Origin: Porticoccus sp047635255
GTDB lineage: Bacteria; Pseudomonadota; Gammaproteobacteria; Pseudomonadales; Porticoccaceae
Direction: 5' to 3'
Assembly (NCBI GenBank): GCA_047635255.1
Contig: JBLIIR010000002.1
Location: 1-43,084, forward strand
DNA length: 43,084 bases
The translations under genes and the position numbers were made by a program. Under the pieces are notes generated by a model, which saw only the letters and a list, made by a program, of their open reading frames with translations, searched no databases and was not told the DNA's origin. Below are positions 26,215 to 34,503 of the stretch, piece after piece. Numbering within the stretch: the first letter of the stretch is position 1; every line of letters begins with the position of its first letter.

Positions 26215-26787
26215 ATGAGCATTAAGTCCGATAAATGGATCACGCAAATGTCGCTGGAAGAGGGAATGATTGAGCCATTTGTTGGTAGACAAGTGCGCCA
26301 GCCTAATCCTAGTGGCGAAAAAGTTATCTCTTATGGTGTCTCGAGCTATGGGTATGATGTTCGGTGTGCTGATGAGTTTAAAATTTTCACAAATATCCAC
26401 TCAAAGACGGTTGATCCTAAGCATTTTGATGAAGATGCTTTTGTTGATATAAGAGGCGACTACTGCATCATACCTCCTAATTCTTTTGCGCTAGCGCGCA
26501 CGATAGAGTACTTTCGAATTCCGAGAAATGTGTTGACCGTATGCTTGGGTAAATCTACTTATGCACGTTGTGGAATTATAGTTAATGTGACCCCTTTGGA
26601 GCCAGAGTGGGAGGGTCACGTCACCCTAGAGTTTTCCAACACAACCAGTTTGCCCGCAAAAATTTATGCAAATGAAGGAGTGGCTCAAATGTTGTTTTTT
26701 GAGTCCGATGAAATTTGTGAGGTTTCTTATGCGGACCGGGGAGGAAAATATCAGGGACAGACTGGAGTTACTTTACCTAAGGCGTAG
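26215..26787 (+). CDS. dcd: dCTP deaminase
   Basis: Dcd deaminates dCTP to dUTP, feeding dTTP synthesis. Starting at the ATG at 26215 (after GGAAG near 26201), the protein has 190 residues, close to E. coli (193). The reading frame is open from 26182, but those 11 extra residues do not belong to the family. Catalytic-site residues are present: Ser114 and Arg118 in GKSTYARCG, and Glu139 in HVTLEFSN. The C-terminal lid ends DRGGKYQGQTGVTLPKA. The last 11 bases overlap the end of the convergent DUF3108 gene. Confidence 0.97.
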   Translation: MSIKSDKWITQMSLEEGMIEPFVGRQVRQPNPSGEKVISYGVSSYGYDVRCADEFKIFTNIHSKTVDPKHFDEDAFVDIRGDYCIIPPNSFALARTIEYFRIPRNVLTVCLGKSTYARCGIIVNVTPLEPEWEGHVTLEFSNTTSLPAKIYANEGVAQMLFFESDEICEVSYADRGGKYQGQTGVTLPKA

Positions 26788-27622
26788 TGAAACTATCTAA
26801 TCCTTTGCCTGCTAGCATGCCGCTTTCTAATAACATTTTATTGTCACTCCCACCTGCTTCATGATGCCATAGCTGAATTAGCATGAAATTCCAGCGAGGA
26901 GCAAACCATAAAAACGTCTCTCTGTTGCTCCCCTCGCGTATTTTTCTAATTTTTAGTGTATTGATTTCTCCTAAGGGTGTCTCAAGCGCCTCTTCCCCCA
27001 GAATTTCAAAACGATAGACCTTTATTTTTCCTTTTTTGATTACAGGGTAACTCAAAGAAGTGACACCATTAATCAAGTCACTTTGTAGTTTTATCTGGTA
27101 AGTGAGATGGTTAAAATGAGCATTACTTAGTAAAATTTGACGCTTCTTTTTTTTGCTTTCATAGCTAGCAATACCGATAGTTTGCTCATAGAGCAATAGC
27201 TCTTTTTTCTTTAGGCCAAATATGTTGCGCGTAGCTTGATATTTCAATTCAACAATAGCGCCATGAGCATCTATTTCAAAAATTGCTTGTTCGCTTATAT
27301 CGCTAACCATATTTTTTGCGGTTGTGTTTAGCGTGTAGGCCATTGCTTTGCGTGTTAAATTTCGGTTGACCTTCACATCCATCCCATTGTATGAGCTAGA
27401 ATAAATGAGATTGTAGGGTGTCAATGCAAGAGGATTAATCTCCCCTGTATCAGCTTTAGCATATGCGGCGGAATACAGACTAACGCAGCATAATATACAT
27501 ATGCTGAGATTATGCCTCTTTGAGGCAAGATGAAACCTAGAGTTGGCTTGGTCCATCAACCTTTGGCTTTTAATTAAATGTGTAGATTTTTGCAGAATAC
27601 AAGAAAGAAACGATTTCAGCAT
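26777..27622 (-). CDS. DUF3108 family exported protein
   Basis: This is a 281-residue protein of the DUF3108 family, whose function is unknown. The first candidate start (27622) gives a long charged N-terminus. The next in-frame ATG (27556) yields a more normal Sec signal peptide, with the hydrophobic stretch LSICILCCVSLYSAAYA, so the mature protein may start near residue 56 of the longer form. The rest is predominantly beta-strand-like, with LTPYNLIYSSSYNGMDVKV near the start and WFAPRWNFMLIQLWHHE near the end, both typical of the family. It lies 6 bp downstream of purN, as in Pseudomonas, where the same trio purM-purN-DUF3108 occurs. Likely periplasmic or envelope-associated. Confidence 0.8.
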   Translation of the reverse strand: MLKSFLSCILQKSTHLIKSQRLMDQANSRFHLASKRHNLSICILCCVSLYSAAYAKADTGEINPLALTPYNLIYSSSYNGMDVKVNRNLTRKAMAYTLNTTAKNMVSDISEQAIFEIDAHGAIVELKYQATRNIFGLKKKELLLYEQTIGIASYESKKKKRQILLSNAHFNHLTYQIKLQSDLINGVTSLSYPVIKKGKIKVYRFEILGEEALETPLGEINTLKIRKIREGSNRETFLWFAPRWNFMLIQLWHHEAGGSDNKMLLESGMLAGKGLDSFTTP

Positions 27623-27628
27623 ACAATA

Positions 27629-28300
27629 TTATTTCTCCGTTGTAGTGTCAGTGAAAGTTAGGCCATGTTTAGGTAATGTCACTGAGTCTAGGTAAGCTTT
27701 TCCATCAACCAAAGACAGTCGCCCTGCGCAGAACCATTGGACTGCCAAGGGGTAAATTTGATGCTCTTTTGCTAGAACACGGCGAGCCAATACCTCTGCA
27801 CTGTCATCCTGATAGATCGGCACCTCTGCCTGAAGAATAGAGGGTCCTCCATCGAGCTTGCTTGTGACAAAATGCACTGTAGCTCCAGTATTTAAATCAC
27901 CAGCATCAATTGCTTTTTGGTGCGAATGAAGGCCGGGGTATTTAGGTAGTAAAGATGGGTGTATGTTCAGGATGCGTCCATCAAAATTTTCAACAAATTT
28001 TGATGTAAGAATACGCATAAAGCCTGCCAAAATAACCAGATCTGGCTTGTAAATTTGGATCTCTCTGCTCAATGCTTGATCAAAATTTTCCCTACTTAAA
28101 AATTGGAGATTGTCTATGACCACATTCTTGATGCCCGCGTCGTCAGCACGCTTTAGCCCTAGAGCCTCAGGCTTATTGCTAATGACTGCAGCTATGTCAG
28201 CCTCAATCACTCCATCATTTACTGCATCTATAAGTGCCTGTAAATTGCTGCCGCTGCCAGATAACAAAATAACCAATCTAGATCTGCGTCCTGTAGTCAT
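27629..28300 (-). CDS. purN: Phosphoribosylglycinamide formyltransferase PurN
   Basis: PurN transfers a formyl group from 10-formyl-THF to GAR, step three of purine synthesis. The 223-residue protein shows the phosphate-binding LSGSGSNLQALIDA at 13-26 and the catalytic trio Asn112 and His114 (in LNIHPSLLP) and Asp150 (in KLDGGP), each shifted by +6 relative to E. coli Asn106, His108, Asp144. The C-terminal extension after about 210 is short and variable. It follows purM by 3 bp on the same strand, so the two are co-translated. Confidence 0.97.
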   Translation of the reverse strand: MTTGRRSRLVILLSGSGSNLQALIDAVNDGVIEADIAAVISNKPEALGLKRADDAGIKNVVIDNLQFLSRENFDQALSREIQIYKPDLVILAGFMRILTSKFVENFDGRILNIHPSLLPKYPGLHSHQKAIDAGDLNTGATVHFVTSKLDGGPSILQAEVPIYQDDSAEVLARRVLAKEHQIYPLAVQWFCAGRLSLVDGKAYLDSVTLPKHGLTFTDTTTEK

Positions 28301-28303
28301 GCT

Positions 28304-29362
28304 CTAGAGTCCCTTTAGCACGACTTTTTCATCATCATCTTCGGCGTGAACTATGCTGCCAATAATAAATGCTTCTTCCCCTGCAGAATGAAGTATATCT
28401 AGTGCTGTTTGACTTTCTGCGTTTGATACACAAATAATCATTCCAATGCCGCAGTTAAAGGTGCGATACATTTCTATAGGGTCAATATTGCCATTTTTTT
28501 GAAGCCAATCAAACACAGGCGCTTGCTCCCAGCTTTTAGTGTTAATAACTGCTTTAGTGTTTTTTGGCAACACTCTGGGAATATTTTCTAGAAGCCCTCC
28601 ACCAGTTATATGCGCAATAGCATGAACTTTTATATGGGTATTTTTTACTAAAGCTAAAATCGATTTTACATAAATATGAGTTGGAGCTAGCAACACTTCT
28701 CCCAATGGAACTCCGTCAATGAATTCGTTTTTAATGTCGGTATTCGAAATTTCAATAATTTTTCGAACTAAGGAGTAGCCGTTGGAGTGAAGACCACTAG
28801 AAGCAAGTCCGATTAAAGTGTCACTCTCGCAAGTATTGGTACCATCAATGATTTCAGATTTTTCTACTATGCCAACACAGAAGCCAGCAAGATCATAATC
28901 TCCTTCTTTATACATTCCTGGCATCTCTGCAGTTTCCCCACCTACTAGCGAACAACCAGCAAGTTTGCACCCTTCACCTATACCGGAGACTACAGACGCC
29001 GCTACATCAATGTTTAATTTTCCAGTAGCATAGTAGTCGAGAAAAAATAGTGGTTCAGCCCCGCAAACCAAGAGATCGTTTACGCACATTGCAACCAAGT
29101 CAATACCAATAGTGTTGTGGATCTCGAGGTCCACAGCTAGCTTTAGCTTGGTTCCGACACCATCGGTTCCAGAAGCAAGAACAGGTTCCCTGTACCCGCC
29201 TGGTAGGTTAAATAGAGCGCCAAACCCGCCTAGTCCTGACAAAACCTCTGGTCGTCGAGTATCTTTTGCCACGTGTTTAATGCGTTCCACAAGAGTATTT
29301 CCAGCATCTATATCTACACCGGCATCTTTGTAGCTCAGAGAGGGAGTATTTTCGTCATGCAT
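28304..29362 (-). CDS. purM: Phosphoribosylformylglycinamidine cyclo-ligase PurM
   Basis: PurM closes the imidazole ring of aminoimidazole ribotide, using ATP. From the ATG at 29362 it has 352 residues (E. coli 345) and begins MHDENTPSLSYKDAGVDIDAGN, which matches the family start. The frame is open to 29404, adding 14 non-conserved residues; either start is possible since neither has a clearly superior ribosome site. The ATP-binding motif DGVGTKLK lies at 67-74. GGETAEMPGMY and HITGGGLLENIPRVLP are also recognisable. It heads the purM-purN-DUF3108 unit and is divergent from the DUF2066 gene. Confidence 0.97.
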   Translation of the reverse strand: MHDENTPSLSYKDAGVDIDAGNTLVERIKHVAKDTRRPEVLSGLGGFGALFNLPGGYREPVLASGTDGVGTKLKLAVDLEIHNTIGIDLVAMCVNDLLVCGAEPLFFLDYYATGKLNIDVAASVVSGIGEGCKLAGCSLVGGETAEMPGMYKEGDYDLAGFCVGIVEKSEIIDGTNTCESDTLIGLASSGLHSNGYSLVRKIIEISNTDIKNEFIDGVPLGEVLLAPTHIYVKSILALVKNTHIKVHAIAHITGGGLLENIPRVLPKNTKAVINTKSWEQAPVFDWLQKNGNIDPIEMYRTFNCGIGMIICVSNAESQTALDILHSAGEEAFIIGSIVHAEDDDEKVVLKGL

Positions 29363-29408
29363 TGCTTCTGACCACCTTAAGTTGGTTGTGTTGCTGTTCA
29401 GCACCTAG

Positions 29409-29483
29409 TTTTTACTAATTTTTTCAGTAAAAAGAATTAACAGATAGGTTATTTTATATTAAAACAAGGGAACTGACAGTCAG
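29409..29483. repeat. Small inverted repeats in the purM / DUF2066 divergent spacer
   Basis: TTTTTACT (29409-29416) is paired by AGTAAAAA (29426-29433), an 8-bp dyad with a 9-base loop, and CTGACAGTCAG (29473-29483) is a perfect 11-bp odd palindrome next to a GATAAT (29483-29488). Either could be an operator for the divergent genes. In AT-rich DNA the first may be chance. Confidence 0.4.
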
Positions 29484-29522
29484 ATAATGCGTCTATCTGC
29501 ACTCTACTGATACAATTATGTT

Positions 29523-30641
29523 ATGAATTTTTTTTCTTTCTTCAAAAATATGCTAGCTTGGCTTTCTATGATGGTCTTTTTTTCTGCTTATGCGGGTGCT
29601 GATATCGTAGCTAATCTTCATGGAGTTATAGTGCCTGTGGCCAATCAAGGCGACAAGGAAAGATTGAAAGCTATGAGTACTGGCCTGGAGTCGATATTAG
29701 TAAAAATTACAGGTGAAAGCCAACCCCTGGGAGGCCTAGTTCACCCTAGTTCTGAAAGCCTTGTGGCAGATTTTTCTTATGTGGGCTATGTCGATCCGCT
29801 GCAAACTAAGAACGCAAATTCGGGACTTGGCATTAGTTTAAATTATGATCCTTCTGGGGTTGAAAAATTGATACAAAAATATCAATTAAAAATTTGGCCG
29901 GCTGACCGACATTCTTTGCTCGCCTGGATTGTCATTGAAGATCCAGTAGAAGGAATTCGCTTTATGACACAGAAGGAATTTCCTGAGGCGACAGAAGCAT
30001 TACGGACACTTATGGATAACAGGGGTGCGCCATTAGCTTTTCCTCTGCTAGACTTGAAGGATACCAAAAATTTTTTTGAAGTGGATGTTTGGGATCTCGA
30101 CCAAAAGAAACTTTCGATAGCCTCCGATCGCTATATTGCCAAATCTTGGGTCGCAATGCGCCTATTCCAGAGGTCTTCTGGTCAATGGAGCGCCTCCTGG
30201 GCTTTCTCAGCGAATAATTCTATTGAATTAAAACACACAATGGCGAATAGCTTACCGAAATTGTTCGGCAAAATTGTACCTCATATTGTCGATACGCTGG
30301 CTTCTCGGTATTCCTATACTCCCAAAGAAAACACTGAGAAAGTAATCCTCCAGCTTCAGAGTATAAATGATTACGCCTCACTTAGAGAGGCAATGAGTTA
30401 TCTGGAGTCTTTGGAGGTGGTTCGCGACTTGAGGATAAAAATTGTTGACCAGGACAGAGTTAGCTTGGAGCTTCATATGGAGGGTGAGGAGTTTCTATTG
30501 CTGGAAGCTTTTAGAAGGGATCGACGAATAAAAGAAAATGCTAATAATTTTAAAGGTCCTGCCCTTCTTGTTGATATTGAAAAGCGGGGAGCGACATTTT
30601 TACCCAAACGGCAATTGCAATTTACATGGCAGGGTCGCTAG
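29523..30641 (+). CDS. DUF2066 family exported protein
   Basis: The 372-residue protein is a DUF2066 member of unknown function, typically encoded between purM and hda in Pseudomonas-type genomes. It has an N-terminal signal peptide (about 1-26, ending SAYAGA) and then a family segment DKERLKAMSTGLESILVKITGES. The middle part contains YVDPLQTKNANSGLGISLNYDP, and a conserved SLLAWIVIEDPVEGIRFM region sits near 126. The remaining sequence is probably periplasmic. Its TAG stop overlaps by one base the GTG start of hda (TAGTG), so the two are probably translated together. Confidence 0.85.
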   Translation: MNFFSFFKNMLAWLSMMVFFSAYAGADIVANLHGVIVPVANQGDKERLKAMSTGLESILVKITGESQPLGGLVHPSSESLVADFSYVGYVDPLQTKNANSGLGISLNYDPSGVEKLIQKYQLKIWPADRHSLLAWIVIEDPVEGIRFMTQKEFPEATEALRTLMDNRGAPLAFPLLDLKDTKNFFEVDVWDLDQKKLSIASDRYIAKSWVAMRLFQRSSGQWSASWAFSANNSIELKHTMANSLPKLFGKIVPHIVDTLASRYSYTPKENTEKVILQLQSINDYASLREAMSYLESLEVVRDLRIKIVDQDRVSLELHMEGEEFLLLEAFRRDRRIKENANNFKGPALLVDIEKRGATFLPKRQLQFTWQGR

Positions 30642-31345
30642 TGTCAAAGCAGCTTACTTTAAATATTAAACTGAATGATGACGCTACCTTTGAGAACTTT
30701 TTTTTAAAGGACAATAGCTACAATTACACTGCAGTTGAAGTCCTTAGAAACCAGCTTCTTTCCCATGATAATCCTGTTGTTTATCTTTGGGGTGCACACG
30801 GGAGTGGCGTCTCCCATTTATTGCAAGCCAGTTGCCATAAGGCTTTTTCGCAAGGGCTGTCATCTCAATATTTATCATTGTCTGAATTTTTAGATTACTC
30901 GCCTGAGGAATTGCTGGGTAAGCTGGAAGGCGTATCGCTAGTTTGTCTTGACAACATTCAGGCAATTTCAGGAAAAATTGGCTGGGAGAAGGCGTTATTT
31001 AATTTATACAACCGCATTAGAGATTCAGGTGAATTTTTATTGCTGGGTGCGGGCTGCTCTGTCCGAGAGTTGTCATTAAAGCTCCCTGATTTGCAGTCTC
31101 GCTGCAGCTCAGCTCCTGTATTTCAGCTTTCCATGTCGGACGATAGCGATAAATTAAAAATTCTTCAATTTCGTGCTCTACGTAGAGGAATGAAGCTGAA
31201 TGATGATGTGGCTAAATATATGATTGTTAGAGCCTCAAGAGAAATGAAATCCTTAATGCATTATCTTGATGTGCTTGAAGAAACTTCATTGCAAGCGCAG
31301 CGAAAACTCAGTATACCTTTCGTAAAGAAGATATTTAGTTGGTAG
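30641..31345 (+). CDS. hda: DnaA regulatory inactivator Hda
   Basis: Hda, bound to the DNA clamp, stimulates ATP hydrolysis by DnaA and so prevents re-initiation. Using the GTG at 30641 the protein has 234 residues (E. coli 233), and AGGG at 30631-30634 gives the right spacing. An ATG at 30626 in the same frame has no ribosome site. The N-terminal QLTLNI is the position of the clamp-binding motif (E. coli QLSLPL). The AAA+ core follows: GAHGSGVSHLL for the Walker A, LVCLDNIQAI for the Walker B, and the C-terminal QRKLSIPFVKKIFSW ends as in E. coli (QRKLTIPFVKEILKL). Its end overlaps the convergent tlpA-like gene by 11 bp. Confidence 0.95.
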   Translation: MSKQLTLNIKLNDDATFENFFLKDNSYNYTAVEVLRNQLLSHDNPVVYLWGAHGSGVSHLLQASCHKAFSQGLSSQYLSLSEFLDYSPEELLGKLEGVSLVCLDNIQAISGKIGWEKALFNLYNRIRDSGEFLLLGAGCSVRELSLKLPDLQSRCSSAPVFQLSMSDDSDKLKILQFRALRRGMKLNDDVAKYMIVRASREMKSLMHYLDVLEETSLQAQRKLSIPFVKKIFSW

Positions 31346-31823
31346 CGGAGCTGCTATTAATTATAGGTAATAAATTTTCAGTAGTTTGTGGCCCCAACAG
31401 AACAGCTTGCAGGGCACCGTGTCTGTCAATGACTAGCGTCTCTGGAAGCACCCCGCTTGGCGCGACGCCGAAATGCGCTCTTGGATCTCTCACTAATACA
31501 GGAAAATTGATGCCCATATTTTTCGCTTGCATCTTTAGATCATCTCCCTGAATGCCATCATAGTTCACCCCAAGAACAACAACCTCATTACCCCATTTTT
31601 TCTGCAAAGCATTAAGTTCTGGTATTTCTGTTCGGCAAGGCTTGCACCATATGGCCCAATAATTAATTAGCACTATGCGTCCGCGGAGATCGTAAAAGTT
31701 TAATTTTTGTCCGTCAGTAAGCGTGTAGGCAACATCATTTTTTTGACAAGAGGCGATTAAAAAAAGTAAGGATAATAATCCCAACCATAAAATAACTAAA
31801 GAAACAGGCAGTTTGTTATCCAT
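31335..31823 (-). CDS. TlpA-family thioredoxin-like lipoprotein
   Basis: This protein is a membrane-anchored TlpA/ResA-type thiol-disulfide oxidoreductase. From the ATG at 31823 it has 162 residues; an in-frame GTG at 31835 would add four residues and overlap yihY. The signal peptide ends in a lipobox FLIASC, so Cys26 is the predicted lipidated residue. The redox motif WCKPC lies at 59-63 in INYWAIWCKPCRTEIPELN. The domain then shows VVVLGVNYDG and the cis-proline region SGVLPETLVIDRHG. It lies 2 bp downstream of yihY on the same strand. The substrate is unknown; reduction of exported thiols is the family role. Confidence 0.87.
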   Translation of the reverse strand: MDNKLPVSLVILWLGLLSLLFLIASCQKNDVAYTLTDGQKLNFYDLRGRIVLINYWAIWCKPCRTEIPELNALQKKWGNEVVVLGVNYDGIQGDDLKMQAKNMGINFPVLVRDPRAHFGVAPSGVLPETLVIDRHGALQAVLLGPQTTENLLPIINSSSATN

Positions 31824-31825
31824 AG

Positions 31826-33061
31826 TTACTTGCACTGACGAGACTTATTGGAGAATAATTCAAAAACTGTCGAGGAAAAAATGTCGTCAACCGCCATGTT
31901 TGTTTGATCTAAAATGTCAGTTAGTTGTCGTTGCCACGGATAAATGATGAGTGCTTCAGCATTTATGTGTTTAGGGATAGAGACAGATCCATTGTTAGGC
32001 AAAGATGCAAGATGGATAAGCTTGAGATGTGCAAGATCTCTTATTAAAACATAATGGCCGTTAGTAGTTTCTTTTAAAATATGCTCTTTAAGCAATTGAT
32101 CTCGTAGCTTCATCCAGTGCTGTTCTTCAAATCCTGCGGTGAGCATATCTTCATTAGAAATAGTGTTGTTTTTTTGCTGTTTTCTCCAGCACTCCCAGAG
32201 TATTATCAAAACTGCGACGAAGTCGGGAAAGCGATCTTCACCCCAAGCAGATTTGAAGGTTTCTAGCGATCGAACCAGCTCTGCTCCAGCAAGAACAATA
32301 ATCCACATCAAATAGATCCAGATGAGAAATATAGGAAATATTGCAAAGACCCCATAAATATTAGTATAGCTAGAGTAGTATATAAATACGCCAAAACCAA
32401 TTTTGACTAATTCAAAAAGTATGGAGGTAGCTAAGCCACCGATAAGGGCATATCGGTGAGATACTTTACAGTTAGGGATAGCAATAAAGAGAAAGCTAAA
32501 AGCTCCCCATGTAAATAGCAATGGTAAAATTTTAAGTATTGAACCAATAATGCCTAGAGCGTCAGTCTCGTTGACTGTCAACTGAAAAGAAAGAAGGTAT
32601 GCGTGGATTGCCAGGCCAATACCGATCAATAGTGGGCCGATACTGAGAACCCCCCAATATAAAAGAAAGCTATACAGGCCTCGACGACAGCTTGTGTTGC
32701 CCCAGATTTTATTAAAAGTTTTTTCTATATTTGCTAGCATTAAATAAGACGTTGCCAAAAGGATTACTGCCCCCAATATTGATAATTTTCGCGCCTGATT
32801 TGAAAATTCAGTCAGATATTGTTGTATTTCTGCTCCGCTTTGCGGTAAAAAATGGCTGAAAATCAATGCTTGAATTTTATTTTCAAGGCCCTGAAATGCT
32901 GGCACCAAGGAAAACATTGAAAACATGAGGGTCATTACGGGGACGACTGCAAAAAGAGTCATGTAGGTTAAGGCTGAGGCGCTTTGGCCGCAAGTATCAC
33001 TAACGAAACGACTAGAGAGGTGCTTAAGAAAACGCACAATTATTCGTTGCTTTAGCTTCAT
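31826..33061 (-). CDS. yihY: YihY family inner-membrane protein
   Basis: The protein (411 residues from the ATG at 33061) belongs to the YihY/virulence factor BrkB family, formerly annotated as ribonuclease BN, which is now known to be wrong. AAAGGA lies 8 bp before this ATG; an ATG three codons earlier sits directly on the AAAGGA and is less likely. An N-terminal cytoplasmic stretch is followed by about six membrane helices between 30 and 275, with family motifs GQSASALTYMTLFAVVPVMTLMFSMF and IWIYLMWIIVLAGAELVRSLE. A cytoplasmic C-terminal domain of about 130 residues follows. Its function is unresolved. Confidence 0.88.
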   Translation of the reverse strand: MKLKQRIIVRFLKHLSSRFVSDTCGQSASALTYMTLFAVVPVMTLMFSMFSLVPAFQGLENKIQALIFSHFLPQSGAEIQQYLTEFSNQARKLSILGAVILLATSYLMLANIEKTFNKIWGNTSCRRGLYSFLLYWGVLSIGPLLIGIGLAIHAYLLSFQLTVNETDALGIIGSILKILPLLFTWGAFSFLFIAIPNCKVSHRYALIGGLATSILFELVKIGFGVFIYYSSYTNIYGVFAIFPIFLIWIYLMWIIVLAGAELVRSLETFKSAWGEDRFPDFVAVLIILWECWRKQQKNNTISNEDMLTAGFEEQHWMKLRDQLLKEHILKETTNGHYVLIRDLAHLKLIHLASLPNNGSVSIPKHINAEALIIYPWQRQLTDILDQTNMAVDDIFSSTVFELFSNKSRQCK

Positions 33062-33175
33062 AAAATACATCCTTTGATCTCTTGTGTATAAACCCAGCTA
33101 GCCCTAATGACCAATTTCCAGCTAAAATGTATGCCTAGTCTATTTAATTATACAGAGGTTTCTCTTACAAAGATC

Positions 33176-33520
33176 ATGATTAGCATTTATCACAATCCCC
33201 GTTGTTCTAAATCTCGACAAGCCTTGGATCTTTTAAAGGAAAAAGGACTTGCTGTGGATATTTTGATGTATCTTGAAAAGCCACCAACAGCAGAAGTATT
33301 AAGGGATCTTTTGAAAAAACTTGGGATTTCGGCTCGCCAGCTGCTAAGGACAAATGAAGATATCTATAGAGAAGAAAAGTTGTCAGATAAAGAAAAAACA
33401 GAAAGTCAGCTCATTGATGCAATGGCTACACACCCAAAGCTTATACAGCGGCCCATAGTAGTTAATGGCGATAAAGCAGTGATTGGGCGGCCACCCGAAC
33501 AAGTATTGGAGATTATCTAA
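33176..33520 (+). CDS. ArsC-family thiol reductase (YfgD-like)
   Basis: The 114-residue protein (ATG at 33176; an upstream in-frame ATG at 33107 adds 23 residues with no homology) is a thioredoxin-fold ArsC family member. It begins MISIYHNPRCSKSRQAL with the catalytic cysteine Cys10, and has LLRTNEDIYREEKL and RPIVVNGDKAVIGRPPE, the two Arg-containing family motifs. No arsR, arsB or arsH lies nearby, so this is the housekeeping YfgD-type protein, not an arsenic operon; arsenate reduction is possible but unproven. Its stop overlaps the wrbA start by one base (TAATG), indicating coupling. Confidence 0.9.
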   Translation: MISIYHNPRCSKSRQALDLLKEKGLAVDILMYLEKPPTAEVLRDLLKKLGISARQLLRTNEDIYREEKLSDKEKTESQLIDAMATHPKLIQRPIVVNGDKAVIGRPPEQVLEII

Positions 33521-34113
33521 TGGCATATATTTTGGTTCTTTATTATTCGCGTTCTGGTAACACCAAGATCATGGCTGAAAAAATAGGGAGTGGAATTGAG
33601 CGGGCTGGCCTAGAGGTAAAAATCAGAACGGTCCCAGCTATATCGACTGTTTGCGAGAGTACTGAGCCAGATATCCCAACAACAGGACATCTTTATTGCG
33701 CCCAAAAAGATCTAAGAGATAGTGCAGGTTTAATACTGGGAAGTCCTACGCGTTTTGGAAATATGGCTGCTCCACTTAAGTATTTTTTGGATATGACGGG
33801 AGATATTTGGTTGAATGGAGATCTAATCGGAAAACCGGCCGGCGTGTTTACTTCTACTGGCTCTCTTCATGGTGGACAAGAAACAACCCTCTTGACCATG
33901 ATGTTGCCTCTAATGCATCAAGGAATGATTTTGGCTGGTCTGCCGTATAGCGAGAAAGCTCTCCATAGCACCACTAGGGGTGGAACTCCGTATGGCGCGT
34001 CCTGTCAAACAGGCAAAGATTTTGGCGACATTGCCCCAGAGGAGTCAGAATTATGTATTGCTCTGGGTAAACGAATTGCTGAACTGGCGAAACGACTAGC
34101 CCCTCATTCTTAA
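33520..34113 (+). CDS. wrbA: NAD(P)H:quinone oxidoreductase, WrbA family
   Basis: WrbA is an FMN-dependent flavodoxin-like quinone reductase that makes two-electron reductions and limits redox cycling. The 197-residue protein shows the FMN phosphate loop YYSRSGNTKIMAE at 7-19 and GSPTRFGNMAAPLKYFLD near 70, which holds the isoalloxazine ring, then VFTSTGSLHGGQETTL near 110. It is translationally coupled to the ArsC-like gene through a TAATG junction and followed after 18 bp by a DUF2069 gene, as in Pseudomonas. Confidence 0.95.
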   Translation: MAYILVLYYSRSGNTKIMAEKIGSGIERAGLEVKIRTVPAISTVCESTEPDIPTTGHLYCAQKDLRDSAGLILGSPTRFGNMAAPLKYFLDMTGDIWLNGDLIGKPAGVFTSTGSLHGGQETTLLTMMLPLMHQGMILAGLPYSEKALHSTTRGGTPYGASCQTGKDFGDIAPEESELCIALGKRIAELAKRLAPHS

Positions 34114-34131
34114 CTAGGAAATATTACCGGT

Positions 34132-34503
34132 ATGAAAGTTATTTCTGGTCTAGATAAAAAACTGCGCATCTGTCGCAGGTTAACGTGGGGAAGCATGATG
34201 CTTTTTGGCTTAACTTTACTTATTAATAGTTTTATCCGGTCAATGCCCCTTAGTTTGACAATTTTTACATTCGTGCCCTTGATTATTCTTTTGCCTGGGT
34301 TATATAAAGAGAAATATAAGACTATCTCAATATTATGCTTTGTGGCATTACTGTATTTTATAGTAGCGGTAGATAACTTCTTTTCACCTAGCTCTAACTA
34401 CGTCGATGTGCTGGAGATAATCATATTGGTGATTATGTTTAACGTTGCCATGATGCATAGCAGATGGAAGCAATATTCACTTTATCCGAGTGATTCTGAA
34501 TGA
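34132..34503 (+). CDS. DUF2069 family small membrane protein
   Basis: The 123-residue protein has four predicted membrane helices (around 19-33, 38-55, 64-82 and 91-107) and belongs to the DUF2069 family, function unknown. The conserved LPGLYKEKYKTISILCFVALLYF region lies in the middle. In gammaproteobacteria members often follow wrbA, which is the arrangement here. Its stop overlaps the start of sppA by four bases (ATGA), so it may be co-translated with SppA. Confidence 0.82.
   Translation: MKVISGLDKKLRICRRLTWGSMMLFGLTLLINSFIRSMPLSLTIFTFVPLIILLPGLYKEKYKTISILCFVALLYFIVAVDNFFSPSSNYVDVLEIIILVIMFNVAMMHSRWKQYSLYPSDSE

Noticed and set aside
31826..33061. Ribonuclease BN as the product of the yihY gene
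   Set aside because: The old name came from a wrong assignment. The sequence shows a polytopic membrane protein with no metallo-beta-lactamase nuclease motifs.
33176..34113. An arsenic resistance locus (arsC plus flavoprotein)
   Set aside because: No arsR, arsB/acr3 or arsH is present. The ArsC protein is the YfgD-type housekeeping form, and the flavoprotein is WrbA.
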